This document shows positions 1-11,545 of a stretch of DNA of 64,000 bases, piece after piece. The translations under genes and the position numbers were made by a program. Every line of letters starts with the position of its first letter. The first letter of the stretch is position 1. The DNA comes from Larix kaempferi. Lineage: Eukaryota; Streptophyta; Pinopsida; Pinales; Pinaceae. The notes beneath the pieces were generated by a model, which did no database searches, was not told where the DNA came from, and saw nothing but the letters and a program-made list of their open reading frames with translations. The DNA is taken from NCBI GenBank assembly GCA_027924585.1, contig BSBM01001138.1, forward strand, positions 12,767,001-12,831,000. The letters are read 5' to 3'.

Positions 1-2816
1 ATTCTTCAATCACTTCTTCAGTCACTTCTTGAGTCACTTCTATAGTCATAGATACTGGGGGATGTGCTTCATCATCGACATCACTGTCAATGATGTCAAC
101 AGTGGGAACCTGTGATGCAAGGATCAGGATTTTTTGTGTCTTAGCTGGGTTGATCTCAGCTGTTATTAGATCATCACATACCTGTGCAGCTACAACAGTC
201 ACTTGAATATCCACAGTAAGCTTAGGAGGTTCAATTGTTTGAGTATCCAATACTGAAGTCAGCTATGCTAACTCCTGCTTCAAATGATGAGAGGTCTGCA
301 ACAAGACTTTGACCTGTTCAGCTATTTTTAACTGAGGAGGATTCTCCATGGGAGCTTTACCTTTATTCCCATCTGGATAAGTAAGAATTAGAGAGGCATT
401 AGCCTACTGGTTCTCCTTTTCTGCTCTATCCTTTCTCATTTTCTCAAGCAGATTCATTTCCATCATTCTGTAGCTCAAGACTTTAGCTTTAATTTCTCTC
501 TAGTATTGCATAATTTGATGTTGCTCATCTATGCTCTTGGTCCTATCCAAGACCTCAGAAAATGTATTCACTCATTGGTAGATAGAGTCATCTGGAAGTT
601 CTTCATGGATGTAATCCATCTTCATATGATATTGTTTAAAATTTGCATCAAGGAACTTCTTAGGATCATGCTTCCTTTTGGGAGCAAAACCCAACTTCAA
701 AGGAGCCACCTGGTCACCAAGCACTGCAGCCCAATTTTAGGTTGGGATGACCAATGGCCCAAGATTCAAAGAAAATTTAGGCCAACCATTCTTTTTGGGA
801 CCAGTGAGTTTTCTGTAGACACCATCAGTAACAGTCTGATAAGAGATTTCTTGAATGACCAATCTGTCAGGCACTATTCTAGGAAGAAGATGAACAGTGT
901 CACTTCCCCAAACTCTGATATATGAATAGGACTCATAGACATACCAATCACCAATTGTATTGATGAAGGTTCTAGCATCATTTGAAAAGGTAGGTGCCTC
1001 TTATTTGAATATATTGAAATAGATGGTGCCCATGAAATGGTCACAAATGTCATAAATTAATGGCACAAAATTGGTTTCCCATAGTGCGGAATGATAGATA
1101 TGAACGGGTGGATTTGAAGGGGTCCAATGCCATCCCAATTTAGGATATTGGAACTCAGAGAAAAATACATCAATAATGAAGGATGACAAGAAGAAGTGTG
1201 GCTTTATCAGGGAAGGTGCCTTTTGATAATCTTGGATTGCTGTTTTAAGTTCTGATGATAGGATAGATGTCCAATGGAAGGATTCACCCATTGTTAAGAC
1301 ATGATGAGATATTGGAGCCCATTGAGCTTTGAATACTGAACAATTTGGAAGGTGAAAGAGCCTGCAAAGCATGGCTGCTATTAAAGAGTAAGGCTCCCTA
1401 AACTAGGAAATTGGGTAGAGGTTATCAGGCTTTGGCACAAAGCTGCTAGGTTTAATCATCCATGATTTCATCATTTTGTCGAAATTGTACCTAGTTTTAT
1501 AGGATTGTATGAATTCAGGGCTAAGGGTTTGCACAGTTGGCTTAGGAGAAAAAGCTATGATATAGACTTCAGGGTGGAAGGTTTTCAATTGTGACTCCAT
1601 AGTGTCATTGAATGACTGGTCTTTAGGTTTTTTTTTTTTTTTCCTGGGAAAAAGTGTAATTTCATTAAAGGATAATCAAATTGCATATTGTATAAGAGCT
1701 TCTGAGAGCTATTTCAGAAAAAACGCTTTTCATCTTGTATAAAAAATAGCACTAATAAGAGTTAGATCTCAAAGGATCTCCAATATTTGCAACAGATATG
1801 TAATAACCAGCTCATATAGAGCTGAAAGTAATAGATCAAAGGAAGGCCACACATGTAGAGACATCAGATGTTGACCCATAGAAAAGAAGGGTTTGTAGAG
1901 CCACCGACATCCTAAATCTGAAGATCCAATAGTGTTGAAAAAAGATAAGTTCACACCACACCATGAAGCATCCATCCAAATTGTCTGTAGACAATGTTTG
2001 GCAATCGATGCCGCTGCTAATAAAATAGAAAGGAATCATGCATCAAAGCGGATCTCCACCCCAACCTAACAACAGTCGATGCCCCCGTCGTGGACACATT
2101 TCCTTGCAAACACCCCTCATCTCTAAGATCCACCGTCGCTGCCACTGAGTCCACTTGGAAATGGGTCGCCGAGCAAATAATATACCACCCCTCCGCATGT
2201 AGGGATCCAATCACCCATGCCGCATATGCTGCAAAGAAAGAAAGCGAATGAGACCATAGCCATCACAAGAAAACGTCCACCACCGCGCCTGTTGTGAGCT
2301 TCCACCTCCATCGGGGGAGCCATCAACACCTGTGCGCCGAGCATGCTTCCAAGCATCTCGCCCTGGTCACAATGCAGAGGAGAAGAAGGATGGTGGCCAT
2401 GGAAGGATCCATGGCCACCAGTTTCAATAGTCGGCTCTCAACCCTAATCCGTGCTTAGGTTTTATCGCCTTGCTTTGCTCCGCTCGATCCCATGCTCAAA
2501 CTATCGCCAAGTTTTTATCTATCAACCGGTCTTTAGCGTTAGCAGTGTCCACTATCCATTTAACTGGGTCTGTGTAAGGTAGGACAGCGGGCTGGGAAGC
2601 AATGGCATGCAATTGAGAAGCCCTAATCTTCTCATATATAGGTTGGTATTCCTTAATGTTTGAAAGGTCGTCATTATTAAAGATTGAATAAATTTTTGAC
2701 TAGTCCATTTGATAACCTTCGGTAACCCTCTCACTGGTATATGAGAAGATACCAAAATTCGGGTCTTTGGTCAGCAAATCCCCGTGAACTATTTTAGACG
2801 GAGTGTTCCGTGACAT
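1..2816 (-). pseudogene. broken gag-like ORF of unknown family, split by a retroposon and cut by the window edge
   Basis: Reading the minus strand from an ATG at 2816 (protein begins MSRNTPSK), one frame can be followed to about 2528, then, after skipping the insertion at 1627-2527, from 1626 down to position 1. The join is in frame across the duplicated target site. Several stops interrupt it (near 2700, 1400, 1000, 735, 600 and 480). Visible segments include IGDWYVYESYSYIRVWG near 960-910 and VPDRLVIQEISYQT near 880-840. The C-terminal part is charged and coiled-coil-like, and ends in an acidic repeat of VTEEV type at the window edge. No zinc knuckle, protease or reverse transcriptase is present in the window. 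I do not recognise the family. It could be an extra ORF or gag of a retroelement, because a repeat-rich leader precedes it (3050-3590). A host gene is less likely. Confidence 0.5.
1627..2527 (-). mobile_element. poly(A)-tailed non-LTR retroposon (about 0.9 kb)
   Basis: The insertion is flanked by the same 9 bp, GGTCTTTAG, at 1618-1626 and 2528-2536. Right after the left copy comes a run of 15 T (1628-1642), a poly(A) tail on the minus strand preceded by TTTTTCCCAGG. That combination marks a target-primed retroposon inserted on the minus strand. Its 5' part (2350-2500) is more GC-rich than the surroundings. The longest internal ORF is 77 codons (2123-2356, minus) and shows no recognised domain; no reverse transcriptase or endonuclease motif is seen. 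It could be a 5'-truncated L1-type LINE tail, a LINE-mobilised nonautonomous element, or a processed transcript. No tRNA-type A/B box was seen at its head, so a classic SINE is not supported. Confidence 0.75.
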
Positions 2817-3049
2817 TTTGGCAAAGCTTGGAAATTTTGGTAAATAAATCAAAACAAAATCATTAACAGCAAAACCGTAAATAGCAAATGCAAAAATGAT
2901 AACAAACCAACCTGAAAATAACTGAAAATTCGTAAGAATGACCCCTGGTAAGAAATTCACAGTAAAATCTGGATCAAATCTCATATTTATCAATTTTTGG
3001 TCGGATCAAATCTGGATCATAAGATTAAAATAAACAAATGACTGAAATT

Positions 3050-3590
3050 ACCCCCTGCGCGATCCGGGATCGGGTCACAAGCTTTATTTTCAAACTTTAT
3101 TCAAAATTCTCGCAATCCGCAATCCGGAATTGTGGGTTGTGGGTTTCGGGATTGCAAATTTGTAAAATAATGGTCGAAAGTGTTTCTGCAATCCACAATT
3201 GCGGCTTGCAGGTTTCAGAAATGAAAACGAACTTTAAAAATCAAACCAACTTTTCTGCATCCTGCAATCCGCAATTGCGGGTTGTGGGTTGCGGAAACAC
3301 ACAATGCGATTTATTAAAATAACAACTTTCTATAATTCGAAATCCACACTTGCGGGTTTCAGGTTGCGGGTTGTGGAATCGAAATTTCTGAAAAATATTA
3401 ACACAGTCTTCCTGCAATCCGCAATTTTGGGTTGCGGGTTTTGGGTTGAAAAAATCTCGAAAAGAAAGAACGAACGATTCCCACAATCCGCAATTTTGGG
3501 ATTGCGGGTTTTTTTGGATTTTCGGGTTTTTTGGGTTTTCGGGTTTCAGATTTGCGGGAAGAAAACAACATTTTGAAAGAATTGAAGGCT
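3050..3590. repeat. six spaced copies of an imperfect palindrome (CAATCCGCAATTGCGGGTTG type)
   Basis: Related cores begin near 3113, 3187, 3258, 3341, 3413 and 3482, so the period is about 69-83 bp. Each core is close to a palindrome centred on GCAATTGC and is followed by G/T-rich text such as GGGTTGTGGGTT. The array lies just upstream (on the minus strand) of the gag-like ORF, where an element leader would be. Overlapping ORFs on both strands here are by-products of the repeat. Confidence 0.75.
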
Positions 3591-3600
3591 TTCCCCAAAT

Positions 3601-5198
3601 CAAGAAAACAACCAATAACTCAGAAATTTTTTCAAAGGGAAAAATGATAATTACACAAACCAAAAGCAAAGGTACGAGATCATACAAACAAGGTTTAAGA
3701 ATCTCATTTTGATAAGAAACTTACCCAAATACCTTTGTATTTACAAAAATTGGGGCTCCCATGATCAAATTAAGCAGGGGATCTGTTGTACCTACAACAG
3801 GTACCTTAACACTCATTTTCATCATAAGTGAGTTGTCTTGCATTGGTTAACATCATTAATCATCGGTCGTTAATCCAATGAGGTTTTTTTCATGTTTGAA
3901 TACAAGAAATTTATTCACATGGACTAACTTGTACCTAGTATTGGCTTATGATATTGGAAGACTCTATGGTTTTCGGCACTGATGGAAGTTTGTAGTTCTA
4001 ATATTGTGAAATAAAAAGGGAATGATAAGCACGGAATACTGTTTCAAAAGAAGAAGTCATATGTTCATGTAGCATACCATTGAGATTCGTAGTAGAAAGT
4101 TCACTCCACTTCCCCATTTAGAATATTGAAGAAACTATCTCTGCCAAAACACATCATATTCCTGTTGTAGTTAATGTTTTTGTCATCTCAATTTGTTAAG
4201 GTTTGCAAAATAAAAAAATACAACAAGTCAAAAGTGTTCGATTTGTTCCAGTATCTAGGTTTTGCACATTTCAAGATCAACATTTTCATGGATTTTCAAA
4301 AGTTTCTAGTTGGCCGGAATATGTGTCAAGTAGAGAAACAAGGAAATAAAACCGATGCAAAGTTCTTAAAGAATCCCTCTGTATGTTTGGAATATTTATC
4401 TTTCATAGGATTAATTCCCTGTTGCATTTATGTGTTTTCCCTCAAAAAGGGAGTCTTAGTTTTGTTTTGTTTTATCTGTAACTATTTCCTACTACTTGAA
4501 CTAAATCTAAAAGGTTTAATCTAACCAAAACTAAAGCTATTAATAAAAATATATTCTTAACTAATTACAAAACAATAATTAGTAGCTGCTAAATTACAAA
4601 TATACTAACTAAATCTAATTACTAAAACATATGTTGGCCAGGAGCAGAGTAGAAAATTCTATTATTAGTATCAAATCTTAATTAAAAAAATGAATATCGT
4701 TAAAATAGAATGTTAATATAAATTTAACCTTCAATTAAAACAATATAAATATTTGGTTACACATCTGGTAAAATGACAATAAAATTATCATAAAACAAGT
4801 GTGCAACTTTTTAAATAGATTTCGAAAACAACATATGCTCTAGGAATAAGAGATTAATCTTAACACATAATCACAAAGTAAACATGTACCAAATAAATAT
4901 AGGTATGACAAATAGAAACATAAGTTTCATATATATATATTTGGATTAAAATTCACAAAATACTAGTTTAAAAGACTCTGTCTTAAAACAATGACAATGG
5001 TTACAATTCACTCCTATCCTTCTTTTCCATCCAGCCTCTAACTCAAAGGAAAAAAAAATAGAATTCTGCAAAATAGTTTCCACAAACCCTTGGAGCATCT
5101 TCCCCCCTAAACAATTGATCTCCTACTGTTTTTATAAGTGATGAGATTTTGTTTAAATCCTTGATCTCAGGCATGAAATATTCGATCTCTGTTTTTCT
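3601..5198. other. AT-rich stretch with no supportable gene
   Basis: No conserved domain, LTR end or RNA gene was seen. The small dyad TGTTGTACCTACAACA lies near 3783. A 116-codon plus-strand ORF (4174-4524) is low-complexity and hydrophobic and was not accepted. Around 4500-4950 the sequence is very A+T-rich. Confidence 0.5.
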
Positions 5199-5331
5199 TT
5201 AATGAGATGGTTTATCCTTTCTATCAATTATTTCTCCATCATCCTCGTAGCAATTGTTGATTTGATGCGTTGTTTTCCATGAATTTCCATGAAGTGGTTG
5301 CATCTTATCCTCATCAGTTGTACTTTCAAAC
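5199..5331 (-). CDS. possible terminal exon of a host gene
   Basis: On the minus strand a T-rich stretch ending TTGGTTTAG looks like a 3' splice site at 5332-5333. From 5331 a 44-codon frame (starting FESTTDEDK, hydrophilic, rich in D/E/K) reaches TAA at 5199. The same frame stays open for many codons beyond that stop and remains protein-like (IEYFMPEIKD), so the TAA may be secondary. Composition differs from the low-complexity text on either side. No family is recognised. The Copia element at 5440-12143 would then lie in the preceding intron. It may equally be chance. Confidence 0.3.
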
Positions 5332-5439
5332 CTAAACCAAAATCATAAAATTAGAATATAATGTATGGGAACTAGGATAAAATTTAGAGCATAATTAAAA
5401 GTCTCAATTCATTATTGAAGTTTGAACTATTGTTCAAAA

Positions 5440-6039
5440 TGTTAATTTTTGAGCATTAATTCAACATACTCTAGGATCTTTATTGAGAGAATAACATGTA
5501 CAACATATCAAGCATATCAATCACAACAAGCAATCACAAGAGACAATAGACACACATAGTTTCCTTGGGGAAAACCATAAAAGTGAAAAACCCCAATAAC
5601 TTCCTCAGAGATAGATAGAGGAATGATACAAAACCCAAGCATAAGAGATAGTCTCCTAGCAACAAATTCTCCTCCTCCACTAGTGTGCCACTCTCCAATG
5701 AGTGTATGAGTGTGAAAGTGAATGATCAAATAGAGTGCCTCCTGCACTCTATTTATACTTGACTTGACTTGCCTAATAACCTTTTTTAGGCCGACCTCAA
5801 CTTAACCACTTAACATAATGATGACAGGGCCGAACCCCAATAGGGTGGTCTAATAACCCTTTAACCCACATGACTTATACAGGGCCAACCCCATCAAGGT
5901 GGTCTAATAACCCATCAACTATAAGTTACGACACTTACAATATAAATGACGACACTTCCGTATAGAGGAATAATACCATCTCTATAGGAGTACAATATAC
6001 ATATGTGAAATACATTTCGAAGTTACAATTACATCAACA
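5440..6039 (-). repeat. Copia 1 3' LTR (left copy)
   Basis: This 600-bp LTR has TG...CA ends and matches 11546-12143. It contains a TATA-like TATAAATAG on the minus strand near 5745-5757, as expected of an LTR promoter. Confidence 0.93.
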
Positions 6040-6056
6040 CTCCCTCTTAACTAGGA
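6040..6056 (-). other. Copia 1 polypurine tract
   Basis: Reading the minus strand, AGTTAAGAGGGAG stands directly before the TGTTGATG start of the 3' LTR, which is where plus-strand DNA priming happens in LTR elements. Confidence 0.8.
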
Positions 6057-6284
6057 AGGTATTTCTCGACACAGATCTGCTAGCACAAGTCTTCTTCTCT
6101 GGATCATCGTCACTGGATCATCGTCATCGGATCATCGTCATCATCACTACTGTTGCTATCTCAATCAATCTCCAATCTACTCGTCATAGGAAGATCTACA
6201 AAGCCAGTCCTTTTTCATACTAGATGTAGGCCCTCCACCTGCAGGTCTTCATCATCTACAGAGCCAACCCTTTTCCATGCTGGA

Positions 6285-7045
6285 TGTATCAACATCTACA
6301 GAGGCAGTCCTTTTTCATACTAGATGTATCACATCTACAGAGGCAGTCCTTTTTCATACTAGATGTATCACATCTACAGAGGCAGTCCTTTTTCATACTG
6401 GATGTATCACATCTACAGAGCCAGTCCTTTTTCATACTGGATGTATCACATCTACAGAGCCAATCCTTTTTCATACTAGATGTAGCCTAGAACAAATCTA
6501 GGATTTATCAACACAGAGCCAGTCCTTTTTCATACTGGATGTGACCTAGAACAAATCTAGGATTTTCCACCATAGAGCTAGTCCTTTTTCATACTGGATG
6601 CGACCTAGAACAAATCTAGGATTTACCACCATAGAGTTAGCCCTTTTTCATACTGGATGCGACCTAGAACAAATATAGGATTTACCACCATAGAGCCAGT
6701 CCTTTTTCATACTGGATACGACCTAGAACAAATCTAGGATTTACCACCACAGAGCGAGTCCTTTTTCATATTGGATGCGACCTAGAACAAATCTAGGATT
6801 TACCACCACAAAGCCAGTCCTTTTTCATACTGGATGCGACCTAGAACAAATATATGATTTATCATCACACATCCTCGCAAGAGCACCCCAGGACTTATTA
6901 TGGGCACACATCCCAACCTATCGGATCTCCTGGGTCAGTATTACATGTGGTCATGGCACAACCTCGAAAGAGCATCCCAGAACTTATTATGGGCACACAG
7001 CCGAACCTATCGGATCTCCCAGGTCAGTATTACATGCCATAGGAC
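6285..7045. repeat. minisatellite arrays in the Copia 1 3' noncoding region
   Basis: Three arrays follow one another. About five 39-bp units (6285-6480) contain CAGTCCTTTTTCATACT. About six 60-bp units (6486-6860) add CCTAGAACAAATCTAGGATTT to the same core. Two units of about 81 bp (6888-7045) contain CTTATTATGGGCACACA. Repeating peptides in ORFs here are only translations of the array. The text between the arrays and pol (7050-7239) has short dyads around ATGATCAT/TGATCA. Confidence 0.85.
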
Positions 7046-7239
7046 ACAACCTGTCCATGGCCACAGAGTATCAACTTGATACTCACCATACATCATCCTA
7101 ATGTACATCATCACATGATCATCCTGATCAGCAATGTATCCATCTGATACATATACACATACATGATCCACATGATCATATCAAGCATCCAACATGATGC
7201 ATATACATAGTAGTAATTGTAGCATCATCCTGATGCTCA

Positions 7240-8853
7240 TCATACAACGCTTACATCTACAGCCATGGGAAGGATCCTCCTCTCACCATGCTTGGAATGG
7301 CTCCTGCAAATGTGTCCATCACTTCCTTCTCGATTGTCATCAATCTGAAGAACACCAAGCCTCTCTCTGAAGTATTCAAACTTCACTCTGGCTAGTGGTT
7401 TCGTCAGCACATCTGTAACCTGCTCATCCGTTGCAACATATAGGAGCTTCACTGCTCCTCTCTACACCATATCCCTGATATAGTGATATTTGATCTCAAT
7501 GTGCTTCGACCTATCGTGGAACACTGGGTTCTCAGATAGCTTTACACAACTTTGGTTATCACAAAATATACCAGTAGCATCCAACGGGAGATCAAATAAC
7601 TCAGACAGTAGCTTCCAGAGCCATACTGCCTCACAACTAGCCAAACAAGCTACAACATACTCTGCCTTGGATGTACTCAGTGCTACGCAAGACTGTTTCC
7701 TACTAAACCAAGAGATCACACCTGATCCCATACCGAAGTAGCACCCAAAAGTGTTCTTCCTATCTGCAACATTGCCTACCTAGTCCGAAATAACATAACC
7801 CTGCAGGTTAAACTTTTGATTCGCATCATACTTGAGCCCATAATCAATTGTACCCTTCAGGTACCTCAGAATATGTTTTACATCAACCATTTGAACACCT
7901 CTAGGATCCGTTGGGAATTGGCTCAATGTGTTCACCGCAAAGCAAATATATGGTCTTGTGTTCGTCAGGTACATCAAGGATCCAATCATCTGACGATACA
8001 TAGTGACATCAACCGGCTTAGATGAAGCATCACACAGAAGCTTCAGGTTTGATGCCATAGGTGTGGCCATGGCCTTGCAGTCCATCATCCCAAACCTCTT
8101 CAGGATCTCTACTGCATACTTCCCTTGTCCAAGGAAGATCCCATCTACACTCTGCCACACCTCCATGCCTAGAAAGTAGTGCATCATACCTAAGTCCTTC
8201 ATCTCGAACTCAGCAGTAAGCTTCCTCTTCATGTTGGAAATCAATCTATCCCTACCTGTAACAAACAGGTCATCCACATACAAAAGTAGTATCACAAGAT
8301 TGCCTTCCTCAACCTTGTCGTAAAGGTTGGAATCTTCTCTACTCTTAGTAAAACCCAAACTGGATAGGAAACTGTCCATCCTACCATACCAAGTCCTAGG
8401 AGCTTGCTTCAAGCCATACAAGGATTTCTTCAACCTGCACACATATGACACCCTGTCATGTGTCTCAAAACTGAGTGGCTTCTCCACATACACTTCCTCC
8501 TCTACTACACCATTCAAGAAAGTTCTCTTGACATCCATCTAGTGTATCTTCCATTTCATCATTGTAGCCAGAGCAAGTACTGTTCTGATGGAAGTGTATC
8601 TGGCTACAAGAGCAAAAGTCTCTTCATAGTCTATTCTCACTTTCTGGGAGAAGCCACGAGCTACAAATATCACTTTGTATTTCTCTATAACTGCAGCATG
8701 CTTGATCTTATAGATCCACTTGGAAGTCACAACAGACTTCCCTTCAAGTCTTGGGACTACATCCCAAACATCATTATTCATGATCGACAGATCATAGCAT
8801 CCTTTCATTACTTTATCTCGGATCCTGGGAACTTCAAATTCTTCAATAGATAA
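7240..8853 (-). pseudogene. Copia 1 pol C-terminal half: reverse transcriptase and RNase H
   Basis: Minus-strand frames give NDVWDVVP and [11 protein letters not shown] (RT start), [28 protein letters not shown], and the catalytic [11 protein letters not shown], which is intact. The Copia RNase H follows, with ISWFSRKQSCVALSTSKAEY, then DNQSCVKLSENPVFHDRSKHIE and LTKPLAR near the C-terminus; pol ends at 7240. Stops or shifts at about 8540, 7780, 7733 and 7460 make it nonfunctional. RT copies the element RNA and RNase H removes it. The upstream frame stays open past the RT start into the unrelated 8854-10257 segment. Homology to element 2 pol is clear throughout. Confidence 0.9.
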
Positions 8854-10257
8854 CTTTGTTGCTGAACAAATGTTGTAGTCCTTCTTTTGTAGGTGATGGT
8901 ATATGATCTTTCCTACAAGACAAGTTGAATTGCATGATTAGAAACATCTCATAGTTTTCAAAATCTTAAGCATAAAAACATAAGTTATACAATCATGCAA
9001 TTATTTTAGCCAATGCTTCAATACAACATTTATCCATATCCCGTAACTTTCTAGATGCCTTCCATCTCTACTAGAACATTGTTAAGAGTTTGCACTACTC
9101 CCAACATGTCAGCAAAGAGGTTTCATTCTAGATAAGTAGCAATGGAATGTTGTACAGTGCCATAGGCCACTTACCCATTACATTCATATTAGTAGTATAT
9201 TGTTCATTAATGCAATTATTCTAATATGCATGATACACAACCTAAGTCTAGGAACATAAGTATATACATCATTGAACAATATTATTTAAACAATCAAATA
9301 TACAAGAAATGACAATTCAAATACTTATCTTTGTTTGTTTGTTGGGTGGACTCTCTCTTAATATTTGCTTCCTTGCAGGAACTACTGGAGTGTGCTCCCT
9401 CTTGATCTTTGCTTCCTGGATTACTTGTCCTTGAACTTATATCCATCCTTGATCACTATGCATGCTTATTAGTATCATCATTATGTTATACTCGAGATCT
9501 CATACATAATCATACATTCATTAGTATAATCTTAATACTATCAAAACATAATAATCTTAAACATGTATAGTCATGATCATTTCAAACACATATAATAAGC
9601 ATTAGCATTCAAAGTTTCAGGGAAGACTTCTCTTACTCATGCATATTCATATTTGACCATAGAACTCTTCTGGTTAGTCATATCATCAATCAACGTAAGA
9701 GACATAATATGCATAAACCCTAGATTACTCAAACTTGTAACTTCATGAGTAATCATTATCAATCATACAAAAGTATAAGATCCTTACATAGGGTAGGATT
9801 CTATCTTGATATAGGAAAAACATACCTGGTCATCATATTTGCTAGTTATGTCTAGCAATGTTTTCTTGTTCTCTTCAATGACCTGCATAACTCATAAGTT
9901 AACCATTGTAGAACCAAATTATACATACATCTATGTGATCCATGACTATGGATGAGTCTTTGTCTTTATGTCACTATGGTCTTGATCTAGGACTTGATTT
10001 GTACCTTCATGTTAGTGGATAACATTCTCCTCATACAACACCATAATGCATTAGTACAATCATCATACAATCATAAGTGTCATAACCCTAATCAATGAAT
10101 GTCTTCTATCATGTATTCATACTTTTACTAGGGTGATAAGACAAGTCTAAAATTAAACAAGATTGTTTCTAAACTCAATAACATGAAGACAATCATATTA
10201 TAACCTTAATCATGAACAGATTTCAAAACACACCTATAAGTCATACCTATCAGATTG
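8854..10257 (-). other. non-Copia segment with exon/intron-like signals inside Copia 1
   Basis: This 1.4-kb stretch replaces the zinc knuckle end, protease and integrase found in the related element 2 and shows no homology to it. On the minus strand it carries several splice-like signals. The clearest is 9826-9882: acceptor TTATGCAG, 57 bp that encode 19 codons in phase (VIEENKKTLLDITSKYDDQ), then donor GTATGT. Others are an open 9330-9440 piece (QEAKIKREHTPVV) whose donor reads ATAAGT, a piece near 9040-9125 (FADMLGVVQTLNNVLVEMEG), an acceptor CTTGTAG at about 8915, and a donor-like GTATGA at about 10240. Together these suggest a piece of a host gene with introns. I cannot name that gene, and some of the pieces may be chance. 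Confidence 0.45.
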
Positions 10258-10867
10258 CTTGTAGTAGTAGTTGTTGCTGTTCCTTCTGTTCTTAGGACAA
10301 TCTGAGGAAAAGTGTCCTCTTCTTGCTATGTGCTGCGAGAGCTTGATCTTCATTCCCCATCTTTTCTTCTCGAGCTACAATCCGAGCTTCTTCCTAAGAG
10401 CATTCTTCTAATAGCCTACTGAATGAGATAAGTTTCTTCCTAGCAAAAATTCCTTGGATGAAGGACTCCCATGATCTAGGAAGGCCATTAAGAGTGGTCA
10501 TTACCACTTCTCCACTCTCTACAACTTCAAGTTGTTCTTTTATCTAGGAGACCCTTGAGAAATAAGACTGCATGGTCTCTGCATTATAAATCTTGATATT
10601 CTTTAATTGATTCCTCAAGGTCATCTTCCTATTTATATTCTTCCCTTCAAATAGCTTGGTCAAGGAATCAAACATCTCCTTAGGTGTCTTAAAAGATGAC
10701 ACATGTGGCATGACATGGTCTTTGATAGAATCAACAATGATCCTCTTAGTCTTGACCAAGTTTCTCTTAGGTAAGGCCTTAGTCTCTTCTCCCTCTGGGA
10801 AAGGAACCCATTCACTTATGTAGGTGTCCAACTCACTCTCTTCTAGAATTGACCCAATCCACTTCAT
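10258..10867 (-). pseudogene. Copia 1 gag (UBN2-like)
   Basis: The ATG at 10867 starts MKWIGSILEESELDTYISEW. Typical Copia gag segments follow: RIIVDSIKDHVMPHVSS, KEMFDSLTKLFEGKNINRKM, and, after a stop at about 10544, TTLNGLPRSWESFIQGI and AREEKMGNEDQAL. Relative to element 2, the stretch holding the first half of the CCHC zinc knuckle is deleted. Only the end, RGHFSSDCPKNRR, remains, in a shifted frame. Gag would form the particle shell around the RNA. The frame loses identity at about 10257, where the foreign segment begins. Confidence 0.8.
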
Positions 10868-10869
10868 TT

Positions 10870-11533
10870 GCAGAAATTTGGATCTGGAGCTGGATTAGGG
10901 TTTGTCAGAGAAACCCTAAAAATTCAAAATTTGAATTTCAAACTTCTGAAAGGATAGAAAGATGCGCCTTGATGATCTGATCAAGCTGGTATACTCAGAA
11001 TTTGAAAACTACAAAGTTTCACCCCTCAAATTTGCTTTTCAAACTTTCGGATTCACTAGGGAGGACCCTGAATTAGGGTTTGATTTTCCAAGAGCTTCAT
11101 CCATCCAAAAAGTTCAATCTTGGTCTCTAAACTTTGATTTTTCAGAGTATCTTCCAGCCATGGTCTCAGATTTCAGAAATTCCAACTTTTGCGGAAGCCC
11201 TAATTTTTGGCTTCACTAGAGAGGACCCCAAACTAGGGTTTGATTTTCCTGGAGCTTCACCCAAGCAAAAAGTTCGATCCATTGCTCTGAACTTTGATTT
11301 TTCAGAGGAGCATCCAGCCATGGTCTCAGATTTCAGAAATTCCACTTTGTGTGGAAACCCTAATTTTTAGGTCCAAAACTGAAAGTGCTTAGAATTCTAT
11401 TCTGATTAGACAGAAAGATGTGCCTTGCTGAGGAGAGTCAATATACCCTACTGGATTTCAATATCTGTTGAGAGAAACCCAAAAAACAAGAAGCCCTAGC
11501 TTCACAACTGTACAGTGTCTTCTTCTCAGGTTA
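10870..11533 (-). other. Copia 1 5' leader
   Basis: This is untranslated leader between primer site and gag. It holds two or three diverged direct copies of a segment with GAATTAGGGTTTGATTTTCC / CCAGCCATGGTCTCAGATTTC (about 11040-11215 and 11215-11370). Element 2 has a matching leader at 30600-31110. ORFs on the plus strand here are artefacts of the repeat. Confidence 0.7.
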
Positions 11534-11545
11534 GCTCTGATACCA
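11534..11545 (-). other. Copia 1 primer binding site (tRNA-iMet)
   Basis: On the minus strand the first bases after the 5' LTR are TGGTATCAGAGC, complementary to the 3' end of plant initiator methionine tRNA. This is the usual primer for minus-strand DNA synthesis in plant Copia elements. Confidence 0.9.

Noticed and set aside
3241-3712. Overlapping ORFs of 65-148 codons on both strands
   Set aside because: By-product of the palindromic repeats; the peptides are repeats of CGLW/NPQ type with no domain.
4174-4524. 116-codon hydrophobic plus-strand ORF
   Set aside because: Low-complexity AT-rich text, no homology recognised, no splice or promoter signal.
6277-6501. Open frames encoding a repeated 13-residue peptide
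   Set aside because: They are translations of the 39-bp array in all frames, inside element noncoding sequence.
11534-11545. GCTCTGATACCA as the 3' end of a tRNA gene
   Set aside because: It is next to an LTR at each of its occurrences, so it is the primer binding site; no cloverleaf surrounds it.
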